A stretch of 49,393 nt of DNA from the IMG/VR virus record IMGVR_UViG_3300027708_000107, positions 1 through 49,393 of that record; one strand, written 5' to 3'. The position numbers and the translations under genes are program-made. This document shows, piece by piece, positions 15,656 to 22,105 of the stretch. Position 1 is the stretch's first letter; each line of letters opens with the position of its first letter. A model generated the notes under the pieces. It had not been told where the DNA came from. It saw nothing but the letters and a program-made list of their open reading frames with translations, and searched no databases. This DNA comes from a virus.

Positions 15656-15730
15656 TGGTGCCTCTAGTAGGAGTTCAACCTACTTCATCAGTTTCGAAGA
15701 CTGAGGTCCTATTCGGTAGACGATAGAGGC
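15656..15730 (-). tRNA. tRNA-Arg(TCG)
   Basis: Acceptor GCCTCTA/TAGAGGC with ACCA, D-stem GTCT/GGAC, anticodon stem TCAGT/ACTGA, loop CTTCGAA (anticodon TCG), T-stem GTAGG/CCTAC. Decodes CGA. Confidence 0.85.
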
Positions 15731-15739
15731 ATATGAAAA

Positions 15740-15964
15740 TTACTCATTAGACAAACTATATGAATGCACTGCATTATAACCTGCAATCCAAATTCCAAGA
15801 ACATGTTCAAGATTTTCTGGAGTTGTTTCAAGATTTAATTTTTTAAGAACCTTCTTAATAATATTTTTATCTACTTGAGTCAATCCCATGAAATTATGAA
15901 CTAATCCACCTCTTTCTGATAAGACAGCTTCAGCGGCTTCTGATATTGATGATCGTTGTAACAT
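15740..15964 (-). CDS. small late protein with leader-like N-terminus
   Basis: A 74-residue protein from ATG 15964 (MLQRSSISEAAEAVLSERGG); a longer frame exists, but this ATG is 5 nt after a TATAAATA box and the N-terminus shares the 'EAAEAxL' pattern of other late genes, with LSE/R. The rest is helical (VDKNIIKKVLKKLNLE, then HVLGIWIAGYNAV). It sits inside the tRNA block. Role unknown. Confidence 0.65.
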   Translation of the reverse strand: MLQRSSISEAAEAVLSERGGLVHNFMGLTQVDKNIIKKVLKKLNLETTPENLEHVLGIWIAGYNAVHSYSLSNE

Positions 15965-15969
15965 AATAT

Positions 15970-15977
15970 TATTTATA
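15970..15977 (-). promoter_or_regulatory. T4-type late promoter, 5 nt from ATG
   Basis: TATAAATA on the minus strand, 5 nt before ATG 15964; it decides the start of that gene. Confidence 0.75.
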
Positions 15978-16020
15978 TATTTTGAGAAACTTTCTATTGC
16001 TGGATAGAACATGAAATTAA

Positions 16021-16115
16021 TTCCTATGTCCTGAATCTAACAGATCAAGATAAGGCATACAAGCCACAAGCTACCCGTTCTACATATAGTGTCGGACCTC
16101 TTGAATAACATAAGA
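16021..16115 (-). ncRNA. tRNA-like element, identity unclear
   Basis: Ends pair as TCTTATG/CATAGGA (7 bp plus one more). A T-arm-like stem CTTGA/TCAGG has a 10-nt loop and a GGC/GCC mini-stem sits in the middle. No CCA. A normal anticodon arm cannot be drawn. Confidence 0.35.
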
Positions 16116-16119
16116 AAAA

Positions 16120-16195
16120 TGGCGGAACCGACCAGTTTTGATCTGGCTGCCTCCTAAGTGACAGTTAGGTGCTCTCCCGATTGAGCTACGGTTCC
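16120..16195 (-). tRNA. tRNA-Asp(GTC)
   Basis: Acceptor GGAACCG/CGGTTCC, G, CCA encoded; anticodon stem CCTAA/TTAGG with loop CTGTCAC; T-stem GCCAG/CTGGT with loop ATCAAAA. Confidence 0.9.
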
Positions 16196-16201
16196 GTAAA
16201 G

Positions 16202-16276
16202 TGGTCCCGGTGGAGAATTTTGAAATCTCAACCTATCGCTTATCGAGCAATTACTCTGCCTTTGAGTTACACCGGG
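16202..16276 (-). tRNA. tRNA-Ile(GAT)
   Basis: Acceptor CCCGGTG/CACCGGG, A, CCA encoded; D-stem ACTC/GAGT; anticodon stem ATTGC/GCGAT with loop TCGATAA. Position 33 is C instead of U, which is unusual. Confidence 0.7.
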
Positions 16277-16286
16277 AATTAAAAAG

Positions 16287-16360
16287 TGGTACTCCTAACC
16301 GGGCACGATCCGGTCTCTAATCCTTGAAAGGGATTTGTTCTACCGCTAAACTATAGGAGC
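16287..16360 (-). tRNA. tRNA-Glu(TTC)
   Basis: Acceptor GCTCCTA/TAGGAGT, A, CCA encoded; anticodon stem AATCC/GGATT with loop CTTTCAA; T-stem ACCGG/CCGGT with loop ATCGTGC. Confidence 0.85.
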
Positions 16361-16374
16361 ATATTGAAAATTTA

Positions 16375-16478
16375 ATTAGTGTTGAAAGAATCAAACTTTC
16401 TCTTCAGTAATTGTTTACTAATCCTATCGGACAAGAAACCCTTTGCTAGGGGCGTGCTATCATTACACTAAACACTAA
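16375..16478 (-). tRNA. class II tRNA, anticodon uncertain
   Basis: Acceptor TTAGTGT/ACACTAA and a perfect T-arm GAAAG TTTGATT CTTTC. A long variable region holds TCC/GGA and AGTAA/TTACT stems. The anticodon arm around CCCCTAGCAAAGGG cannot be drawn uniquely. No CCA is encoded. Confidence 0.5.
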
Positions 16479-16480
16479 AT

Positions 16481-16572
16481 TGGCGGAAGAAGTGAGATTT
16501 GAACTCACGGGAGTTTTAAGGCTCCTCTAGTTTTCAAGACTAGCGCAATAAACCAGGCTCTGCCATCCTTCC
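16481..16572 (-). tRNA. tRNA-Ser(TGA)
   Basis: Acceptor GGAAGGA/TTCTTCC, G, CCA encoded; anticodon stem CTAGT/ACTAG with loop CTTGAAA; long variable arm; T-stem GTGAG/CTCAC with canonical loop TTCAAAT. Confidence 0.9.
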
Positions 16573-16580
16573 ATTAAAAT

Positions 16581-16654
16581 TGGTGCCCCTAGCAGGAATT
16601 AAACCTACGTTCTCGCTTTAGAAGAGCGGAGTCCTTTCATTAGACGATAAGGGC
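16581..16654 (-). tRNA. tRNA-Arg(TCT)
   Basis: Acceptor GCCCTTA/TAGGGGC, A, CCA encoded; D-stem GTCT/GGAC; loop CTTCTAA; T-stem GTAGG/CCTGC. Decodes AGA, useful in an AT-rich genome. Confidence 0.9.
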
Positions 16655-16667
16655 CATATATTAAAAT

Positions 16668-16742
16668 TGGTACACCCGCCGATAATCGAAATCGGTTAGT
16701 CGGATTAAAAGTCCGGTACATCGCCAGCAATGTTTCGAGTGC
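16668..16742 (-). tRNA. tRNA-Lys(TTT)
   Basis: Acceptor GCACTCG/CGGGTGT, A, CCA encoded; D-stem ACAT/ATGT; loop CTTTTAA; T-stem CCGAT/ATCGG with canonical loop TTCGATT. Confidence 0.9.
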
Positions 16743-16769
16743 ATTTTTGAAAATTAAAAAAGATGATAT

Positions 16770-16832
16770 TGTGAGTGCAGATTTGAACTGCTCTTCCCCT
16801 TAGGATGTGCTTCCGAGTTACACCATATTCAC
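16770..16832 (-). ncRNA. truncated tRNA-like element
   Basis: A good T-arm GCAG TTCAAAT CTGC and D-arm GTGT/GCAC, but only about 63 nt, no proper anticodon arm and a mismatched acceptor. Probably a decayed tRNA. Confidence 0.4.
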
Positions 16833-16841
16833 TCATCATCA

Positions 16842-16907
16842 GAGAGTCACTCAAACATTTGTACTTCATGTTTGGCATTGGTAATTACTCAATGCAAAGT
16901 GACTCTC
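16842..16907 (-). ncRNA. three-way-junction RNA
   Basis: A perfect 10-bp closing stem GAGAGTCACT/AGTGACTCTC encloses two hairpins: GCATTG/CAATGC with a 9-nt loop and CAAACAT/ATGTTTG with a 9-nt loop. All three helices are perfect. It lies within the tRNA run but has no tRNA features. Confidence 0.6.
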
Positions 16908-16918
16908 GTTAAAATTAA

Positions 16919-17095
16919 TTCTGTATGTATATGAACTTTTCTACGCCTCTTCGGTTTTAACTACTTTGCAGTTTATTAGGAATTGCGAACCTAATAAGAG
17001 TATTCGTTATTAATCTAAAGGAACTCATCGCATTGAGTTTCTCCAACGTATTTCATTGTTTGTACCTTATTGCTAAGGTTTTTTGCCATACAGAA
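16919..17095 (-). ncRNA. 177-nt multi-helix RNA
   Basis: Ends pair as TTCTGTATG/CATACAGAA (9 bp). Inside are ACCTTA GCAA TAAGGT (GNRA loop), AACTCA ATGCGA TGAGTT, and TTATTAGG TTCGCAATT CCTAATAA. No ORF. The layout is that of a compact folded RNA; I know no family that it matches. Confidence 0.6.
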
Positions 17096-17102
17096 AAAGG
17101 GA

Positions 17103-17174
17103 CTCCCAAGGTTGGTAACGCTCCAACTACCTAGTGTTTAACAGACACCCGCTCTGCTAGTGAGCTACTTGGGA
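17103..17174 (-). tRNA. tRNA-Asn(GTT)
   Basis: Acceptor TCCCAAG/CTTGGGA; D-stem GCTC/GAGC; anticodon stem GGTGT/ACACT with loop CTGTTAA; T-stem GTTGG/CCAAC with noncanonical loop AGCGTTA. CCA not encoded. Confidence 0.85.
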
Positions 17175-17182
17175 TTTAAAAA

Positions 17183-17269
17183 TGGTGGGTACCGGACGTT
17201 ACGCTCGTCTCCCCCGTGAAAGGAAGTGTTTTACAGACACTCTTCAGGAACTACCTGATTTCGTTACCC
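17183..17269 (-). tRNA. tRNA-Tyr(GTA)
   Basis: Acceptor GGGTAAC/GGTACCC (one mismatch), A, CCA encoded; anticodon stem AGTGT/ACACT with loop CTGTAAA; long variable arm as expected for bacterial Tyr; T-loop AGCGTAA is noncanonical. Confidence 0.85.
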
Positions 17270-17277
17270 ATGAAAGT

Positions 17278-17285
17278 TATTTATA
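17278..17285 (-). promoter_or_regulatory. T4-type late promoter at tRNA-Tyr
   Basis: TATAAATA on the minus strand, 8 nt before the 5' end of tRNA-Tyr, so transcription would start almost at the mature 5' end. Confidence 0.65.
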
Positions 17286-17301
17286 CAGAAAGAAAGTGGC
17301 A

Positions 17302-17388
17302 AGCTGAAGGTGAGATTCGAACTCACGTGAGGAATTGAATCCTTCCTGATTACAAAACAGGCGCCATCGACCACTAAGCGACTCCAGC
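17302..17388 (-). tRNA. tRNA-Thr(TGT) with class II variable arm
   Basis: Acceptor GCTGGAG/CTTCAGC; anticodon arm CCTGT TTTGTAA TCAGG; T-arm GTGAG TTCGAAT CTCAC is perfect. An 18-nt variable region with AGGA/TCCT is a class II arm, abnormal for threonine. No CCA. Its first 15 bases overlap the end of the HNH gene. Confidence 0.7.
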
Positions 17389-18087
17389 ATTATTATATAA
17401 TTCAAAAAATTTCTTAAAAATAGGACCATTAAAGGATATACCTATAGTACTAAATGCTTTACTCAAAACCCCATGTTTATCGTACTCTATTTTAAGGGCT
17501 TCAAAATTATCTTTAACTATATTAGGTTTTGCTAAACATTCACACTTTCTAGAACAAAATCGCCTGGGGTATTTATTGGCAAATCGTTTTGAACAATTAT
17601 CACATATATATTGAAGCTCGAATTCTTTCCACTTATTACGACCTTTCACCCACCCAACAGGTATCGGAATCAATCTATTTACGCAAATATTTTCTTTTAA
17701 TTCTATATTCGATATAAAATGATTTCCGAAATTTGGGTTACGGTCTCCTTTATTTGCTATTTTCATTATCTCAGATGTATATTTCGCGCATTCAATCCTA
17801 ATCCATTCATACAATCTGGCCGATTTTATAAAAGGTTTATCAGGATCATTCGAATTCTTTCTTTGCATATTATGCAGTGCGAATGAATTTTGAGAGCATC
17901 TTTGAAATCTTGCAAGTAACAAATGAGCCATATAATGTTCTCTCGCAGTCAAATTTACTCTATTGTGTTTATCATCAGAACCACCTAAAGATGATGGGAT
18001 TATATGATGATTTTCCTTGTATCCAGAAGTTACTGGATTTTGTTGCCGATTTAATATAAGATCGTTATAGATTTTTTCATAGTTCAT
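17374..18087 (-). CDS. HNH homing-type endonuclease
   Basis: A 237-residue protein. Residues about 22-56 (KENHHIIPSSLGGSDDKHN, then RVNLTAREHYMAHLLL) are an HNH nuclease core. Near residue 160, CDNC...CSRKC forms a zinc-finger-like unit. Such free-standing nucleases cut DNA lacking their gene and spread by repair. The gene ends at a TAG inside the D-arm of tRNA-Thr, so it is inserted flush with the tRNA. A late promoter is 6 nt before the ATG. Confidence 0.85.
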   Translation of the reverse strand: MNYEKIYNDLILNRQQNPVTSGYKENHHIIPSSLGGSDDKHNRVNLTAREHYMAHLLLARFQRCSQNSFALHNMQRKNSNDPDKPFIKSARLYEWIRIECAKYTSEIMKIANKGDRNPNFGNHFISNIELKENICVNRLIPIPVGWVKGRNKWKEFELQYICDNCSKRFANKYPRRFCSRKCECLAKPNIVKDNFEALKIEYDKHGVLSKAFSTIGISFNGPIFKKFFELYNNAGVA

Positions 18088-18093
18088 ATAATC

Positions 18094-18101
18094 TATTTAT
18101 A
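18094..18101 (-). promoter_or_regulatory. T4-type late promoter, 6 nt from ATG
   Basis: TATAAATA on the minus strand before ATG 18087 of the HNH gene. Confidence 0.7.
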
Positions 18102-18114
18102 CTGAACTTACACT

Positions 18115-18182
18115 ACCAAATTACAAATATTGCACTGCACTAGCCGGAGTACAAAACCGGTTCATCGCTATCTATGATTTGG
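18115..18182 (-). ncRNA. tRNA-like element, Thr-like anticodon arm
   Basis: Ends pair as CCAAAT/ATTTGG; a CCGG/CCGG stem holds TTTTGTACT, which resembles the Thr(TGT) loop nearby. D and T arms are poor. Probably a decayed tRNA. Confidence 0.35.
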
Positions 18183-18276
18183 AAGCATATAGAAAATGTT
18201 CGAGTTGCAGTTTAATGCTGTAGGGACCCGTCGCTCCTGTAAGGCAATGCACCACACATTGCAGATTATTTGAAAA
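18183..18276 (-). other. non-coding stretch, decayed tRNA-like
   Basis: Contains GCAATG/CATTGC with a 7-nt loop and a CTACAG/CTGCAA arm, but no complete tRNA can be drawn and no ORF is present. Confidence 0.3.
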
Positions 18277-18353
18277 TGGTTGCGGATGCATTCTCTGCCC
18301 ATGCGATCTTCGCCTTATGAGGACGACGAGATGACTGGATTCTCCAATCCGCG
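18277..18353 (-). tRNA. initiator tRNA-fMet(CAT)
   Basis: A 77-nt tRNA starting CGCGGATTGGAG and ending ATCCGCAACCA. The first base C and the opposite A are unpaired (C1 x A72), the defining feature of bacterial initiator tRNA. Length and layout match E. coli tRNA-fMet, with anticodon stem TCGTC/GGCGA and loop CTCATAA. The T-loop (GGCAGAG) is not canonical and the T-stem has one mismatch. Confidence 0.85.
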
Positions 18354-18361
18354 ATTATAGT

Positions 18362-18369
18362 TATTTATA
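18362..18369 (-). promoter_or_regulatory. T4-type late promoter at tRNA-fMet
   Basis: TATAAATA on the minus strand, 8 nt before the 5' end of the initiator tRNA. Confidence 0.65.
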
Positions 18370-18381
18370 TCAAACAAAAAA

Positions 18382-18456
18382 TGGTCCCCCCGGTTGGTGC
18401 TGCCCCAACGACCTACCGATTATGAGTCGGGTGCTCTCCTGTTGAGCTACAGGGGG
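18382..18456 (-). tRNA. tRNA-Met(CAT), elongator-type or Ile2
   Basis: Acceptor CCCCCTG/CGGGGGG, A, CCA encoded; D-stem GCTC/GAGC; loop CTCATAA; T-stem GTTGG/CCAAC with loop GGCAGCA. The fully paired acceptor makes it an elongator; a lysidine-modified Ile tRNA is the alternative. Confidence 0.85.
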
Positions 18457-18642
18457 ATATATATAACCTCTGAGGATTCCTGTACCCCGATTATTTCATA
18501 CCGACCGAGTTATGTCGGAATCTTGAATGTTTTCTCTGTGATTGATTCGAACAATCCCATCTTTCATCGTCACTCTATACTGCAAGGACGAGTTGAACGT
18601 CACCAATGTGTCATATTGCTCACCATGAGCTTCAAAGAAAAT
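18457..18642 (-). other. non-coding stretch with a lone canonical T-arm
   Basis: A perfect T-arm GATTG TTCGAAT CAATC lies at 18540-18556, and TTTCTTTG...CAGAGAAA could close an acceptor, with GCTC/GAGC as D-arm. The middle is too long for a tRNA. Likely a decayed or insertion-bearing class II tRNA. Confidence 0.35.
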
Positions 18643-18730
18643 TGGTACCGATGACGCGATTTGAACACACAAACTATTTAAAACGTGGGTTTTTAAGACC
18701 CAAGTGTATTTCCAGTTCCAACACATCGGT
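18643..18730 (-). tRNA. tRNA-Leu(TAA)
   Basis: Acceptor ACCGATG/CATCGGT, A, CCA encoded; anticodon stem TGGGT/ACCCA with loop CTTAAAA; class II variable arm; T-loop TTCAAAT. Decodes UUA. Confidence 0.85.
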
Positions 18731-19456
18731 ATTTATTATAGAAATTGGTGACCTGGATATCTCGTCATTATTACAATCAAGCGACCATCTTCTGGGTTTA
18801 TTCGCTTTTATTTTGTGCAGACGCAGATCATTTATTATAGAAATTGGTTGGCTGGAACACATATTCATTTAACCCAGGTAATCAATGGGCACCATTATTT
18901 AATAAGTTGAGATATGGAAGATTCGAACTTCCTTGGGTAGCTGCGAAAGGCTACATGGTTGAGCTTGTCACCGGGCTTTTTCTAGAATTAAAAATTTATC
19001 GGCTAACATTTTTGAAAAGCCGTATTGTTACAACCCACACTGGGGAGCAAATGGCAAATGTTTTTTTTGCAAATGGGCCGAAAAGCTCCTTCAGAAATTT
19101 AAGGGTATGTCAAAGATCGGGGTTTGTAATCAACCAACTAAATCAGTTTTTGTGAACTTAATTCAATCAGTCGCTTACGGGCTTATTGTAACAGGTTTTT
19201 ACAAACTTGTAAACAATAAAATAGAAAGAATTTATACACCAATTCCTTTTGATTATCCGTTGTCCGTTTCCACTAAAGGATTGAGAGGCTGACAATAATC
19301 AAATGTGCTATTAAAATTAACGGGTGTTACCTTCTGTCATTTAACCAGCATCTCCTGGCACCGTTTTAAATTTATACAAGATCAGATACGGCAGCCTCTT
19401 GGAGGACTGGAGGAGACACTTAGAATCGAATTTCTTCAATTCTTGGTCACGGAGTT
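18731..19456 (-). other. decayed tRNA-like region, non-coding
   Basis: About 725 bp without a convincing gene. It holds an 18-bp direct repeat (TTTATTATAGAAATTGGT at about 18732 and 18832), two sequences ending GTCACCA or CCAACCA, a perfect T-arm GGAAG TTCGAAT CTTCC near 18930, a CCAG/CTGG hairpin near 19350, and a promoter at 19185. The leading part of the RNA operon seems to have eroded. Confidence 0.4.
19185..19213 (-). promoter_or_regulatory. early sigma70-type promoter
   Basis: TTTACA, 17 bp, TACAAT on the minus strand, followed by AAGCCCGTAAG as at the other early promoters. It has no ORF directly downstream and would feed the tRNA operon. Confidence 0.75.
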
Positions 19457-19485
19457 ATTATAGCAGAATTTTCAGAGATCGTAAA
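19457..19485 (-). promoter_or_regulatory. early sigma70-type promoter of the RNA operon
   Basis: TTTACG, 17 bp, TATAAT on the minus strand, directly upstream of the tRNA-like region. Confidence 0.85.
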
Positions 19486-19505
19486 CAAGAAAGTTGAACT
19501 ATTTT

Positions 19506-19703
19506 TTACAGACCATGTTCATGCCTCATTCCGAGGGCATGACATTTTTGATAGGCTGCAAAAGACTTAGCTTCAAGATCGTGTTGACCTTGAGGAGTGA
19601 CAAACACACTACCGAGATAGCGATCTTCTTGTTGAAGAGCGTAATTGTAATCAGTAAGAGCTTTCTTCTGCTCTTTAGTGAGACGTGCTTTTGTAGTTTT
19701 CAT
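19506..19703 (-). CDS. small early protein
   Basis: A 65-residue protein from ATG 19703 (MKTTKARLTKEQKKALTDYN) to 19506; the longer frame crosses the promoter, so the shorter start is right. It is charged and helical, ending HALGMRHEHGL. It is the only gene between the promoter at 19725 and the RNA-operon promoter. Function unknown. Confidence 0.7.
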   Translation of the reverse strand: MKTTKARLTKEQKKALTDYNYALQQEDRYLGSVFVTPQGQHDLEAKSFAAYQKCHALGMRHEHGL

Positions 19704-19724
19704 AGTCGGTTTCGTTATGGGCTT

Positions 19725-19753
19725 AATATACACCAAAATTCGGTCCGTGTAAA
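19725..19753 (-). promoter_or_regulatory. early sigma70-type promoter
   Basis: TTTACA, 17 bp, TATATT on the minus strand with the shared flanks; 22 bp before ATG 19703. Confidence 0.9.
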
Positions 19754-19822
19754 CAAAAAAGTACGTAAAAGGAGAAAATAATTTAATTCCCTTGATTTCC
19801 AATGGGTTACGGCGACGAAAAT

Positions 19823-20575
19823 TCAGTCCTCTGTGGATTCTGAAGTGCTCATAGCAGCATTTCTTTGAGCCATCGTAGAAAATCCTCCAGATTTCCTTTT
19901 CATATCTTTGAGGATTGCTTCGATATTATCACCGCCCTTGGCAGCTTTTATAATATCCCTATCCCGAGAAGACAATTTTGCTCCAGGATTTTCATGAGCA
20001 ATTGTAATAATTTTCTTAATTTCAGCTGCCGTCAATTCCTTTACCTCGTTTCCGTCAAGATCATTTACATCATCTCCATAATGATTATAGAATTTAGAAT
20101 CAATACCTGCCCAATAGAAATCCTTGAGTTTTAGATTTGTCTTCAGAGATTCTAGATTCTCTTTTGTAATATCTTTTTCTCTACACCAAAAGACAATCAC
20201 AGTATGAGAAATATTTTTCGTCCAAATACGACCCGACTTAGTTGAAATTTTTGAATTACCATTAGTTATATTATCTATATTCTGTTTATCTATAGCATAG
20301 TCTGTATCTTTATCCGATAATTCTCCAAAACGTTTCAGATCTTTAGTTTTATAATTGGTAATAATATCCTGATATAAATTATTATGAGTTTCAAAGGGTC
20401 CAGAATTATAAACCAAGATCTCATCTGGTCCAATAAACCCAAAGGGACCTAATGATTCATGCCACCTAAAAACTTTACCATCAAAATAAGCTTTATCTGG
20501 TGTTGAATTATAAGCATTAAATTTCTTACTTGATTCGGATAAAATAGATAAAGCTTTTTTGATAATAGAATTCAT
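19823..20575 (-). CDS. leader-bearing late protein, paralogue A
   Basis: A 250-residue protein starting MNSIIKKALSILSESSKKF (ILSE/S fits the leader pattern). A clear paralogue at 29227-30087 shares SGRIW/SGRLW, VFWCREKDI/VFWCKENDI, LKxFYW and DSKFYNHYG/DSKFFNVYG, and both end TSES-x-ED. The conserved beta-alpha segment looks like a folded enzyme or binding domain. I infer head packaging. No known family recognised. Confidence 0.7.
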   Translation of the reverse strand: MNSIIKKALSILSESSKKFNAYNSTPDKAYFDGKVFRWHESLGPFGFIGPDEILVYNSGPFETHNNLYQDIITNYKTKDLKRFGELSDKDTDYAIDKQNIDNITNGNSKISTKSGRIWTKNISHTVIVFWCREKDITKENLESLKTNLKLKDFYWAGIDSKFYNHYGDDVNDLDGNEVKELTAAEIKKIITIAHENPGAKLSSRDRDIIKAAKGGDNIEAILKDMKRKSGGFSTMAQRNAAMSTSESTED

Positions 20576-20581
20576 ATAACT

Positions 20582-20589
20582 TATTTATC
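20582..20589 (-). promoter_or_regulatory. late promoter, one mismatch
   Basis: GATAAATA on the minus strand, 6 nt before ATG 20575; its TAA is the stop of the ClpP-like gene. Confidence 0.5.
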
Positions 20590-21268
20590 AATTTTCAATG
20601 ATTTCTTTTTTACTCGACTTCTTAACATCTTTCTCAATCTTAGCTTTTGCAACATTTCTTTTCTTCTCCCGAATCTTATTCCGATTTTCAAGACGTTCCA
20701 TTACTTGATCTGTAGTAAACCATAAATCCTTATCATTTGATAACTCTTCTAATTCCTTTTCAGTTAAGAAATCTGTATAAGCATCTCTGAAGATTTTTTC
20801 GGTCCAAGCTTTTTTATTCACAATATCTGAATACATTTCTCCTCCTTTGCCAATAGCTCCGCCAGAGTAATTATGTATGAGAAAGAGAGCAGAATTTGTC
20901 AACTCCCATTCATCAGCTGCAAGAAAGATGAGAGTTGCCGCCGACATACAAGCTCCTTCAACACTTACAATAATATGAGCATTTGTTTCTGATAATACTT
21001 GAAGGAATTGTACCGCTGAAAAAAGTTCGCCTCCTTTAGAATTTATAATGATTCTAATCACATCAGAATCCCTTGCATTCCTCATTTCATGAAACCATTC
21101 AATATATTCAGATGGTTCTCCTATATCATCAACAAGATAGTATGTTTTAACTGTACCATAATCATAACTAAATGATTCTCGTGGCCCAGTTTTGAGCATT
21201 TCCATTAAACCTTTTTGACCGTTATGGTTTTTAGACACTACTGTACGATATTGTTTTATTGAGGACAT
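20588..21268 (-). CDS. ClpP-like serine protease
   Basis: A 226-residue protein. NSKGGELFSAVQFLQVL, then EGACMSAATLIFLAAD with the catalytic serine (Ser109) and FLIHNYSGG with the catalytic histidine (His132) give the ClpP order. The Asp of the triad is not assigned. The basic C-terminal tail (KKRNVAKAKIEKDVKKSSKK) is not part of cellular ClpP. Phage ClpP-like proteases can serve head maturation or host-protein turnover; the context does not decide. No ClpX partner is in the window. Confidence 0.85.
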   Translation of the reverse strand: MSSIKQYRTVVSKNHNGQKGLMEMLKTGPRESFSYDYGTVKTYYLVDDIGEPSEYIEWFHEMRNARDSDVIRIIINSKGGELFSAVQFLQVLSETNAHIIVSVEGACMSAATLIFLAADEWELTNSALFLIHNYSGGAIGKGGEMYSDIVNKKAWTEKIFRDAYTDFLTEKELEELSNDKDLWFTTDQVMERLENRNKIREKKRNVAKAKIEKDVKKSSKKEIIEN

Positions 21269-21327
21269 ATTGTGTATATTATGATTTTAAATAACAGAAA
21301 GCTCTAAAATAGGATGATTATAGATTT

Positions 21328-22101
21328 TCATAAGAATGGATTCATTTCTAGGAGTGAATTGAATGTAGTTCTATCAAGATCCGACATTGGAAGTCGAATA
21401 TGCAATTCAGAATAAAATCCTTCAGCTAGTTTTTGCGGATCAGGTACTATCTGAGTAATTCCAAGTACTCGATTCGTCCATTGTTCCCAGGCATCTTTAA
21501 ATACAGTGTGAACCTTTATGCCCGACTCCCGCACAAGTTTTGCAAATAATACCTCATCATTTCCCCATCCAATTGCGATTAATTGTTGATTAATATCTCG
21601 GTGTCCATCCACATTTAAGCCGAGAGCCCATGTCCATTCAATTAGTTCAGTGAAATCCATCGGCACGGGTGACATAACCTTAGACCATACATCATGATGA
21701 GCTATAATCGACCCCGTTGCGAGATGTTCTTCACTTCCAAAAGCTGATACTAGTTTATTATCGGGAACATCCTTAATAGCATTAAGGAAGCGTCTACTAG
21801 CTGGGAACTGATCCATACCAGTTACGGCAACAACCTCACCTGGGAATAAACGCGGTCCATGGATAATTGCCATAGTTGCCTTCCAATTTCTCCCGGGTGG
21901 AGGTGTAAATGGAACAGTGCTTCTATCTTCAAGAACACGTACATCACCAGTCTTCGGAATCGCAGCTGCATTAGTACCATTTGATACAAATACTAGGCCA
22001 GTTTTAATTCCCAGCTTTGCCCACAGTTTCTCATGCATTTCATAGAATCCTTCATAAAAAGGATTTCCATCCCACACTAACATTACTCTATCAATTTTCA
22101 T
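21328..22101 (-). CDS. putative glycosyltransferase-like protein
   Basis: A 257-residue protein from ATG 22101 (MKIDRVMLVWDGNPFYEGFY). It contains GPRLFPGEVVAVTGMDQFPA and TGSIIAHHDVWSKVM, with IGWGNDEVLFAKLVRESG. The layout (nucleotide-sugar-type N-terminus, a DxD-less VTGMDQF segment, WGNDE) is suggestive of a GT-A glycosyltransferase, and its neighbours are glycan and methyl-transfer genes. Assignment is tentative. Confidence 0.45.
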   Translation of the reverse strand: MKIDRVMLVWDGNPFYEGFYEMHEKLWAKLGIKTGLVFVSNGTNAAAIPKTGDVRVLEDRSTVPFTPPPGRNWKATMAIIHGPRLFPGEVVAVTGMDQFPASRRFLNAIKDVPDNKLVSAFGSEEHLATGSIIAHHDVWSKVMSPVPMDFTELIEWTWALGLNVDGHRDINQQLIAIGWGNDEVLFAKLVRESGIKVHTVFKDAWEQWTNRVLGITQIVPDPQKLAEGFYSELHIRLPMSDLDRTTFNSLLEMNPFL

Positions 22102-22105
22102 TAAG

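Noticed and set aside
18394-18726. Open frames crossing tRNA genes, and a protein-like frame at 18496-18726
   Set aside because: They read through tRNA-Met or tRNA-Leu and include a T-arm sequence; no ribosome-binding site or coupling supports them.
18844-19292. Plus-strand ORFs of 60-100 codons
   Set aside because: They run opposite to the promoters and tRNA genes, overlap a perfect T-arm, and look unlike the other proteins.
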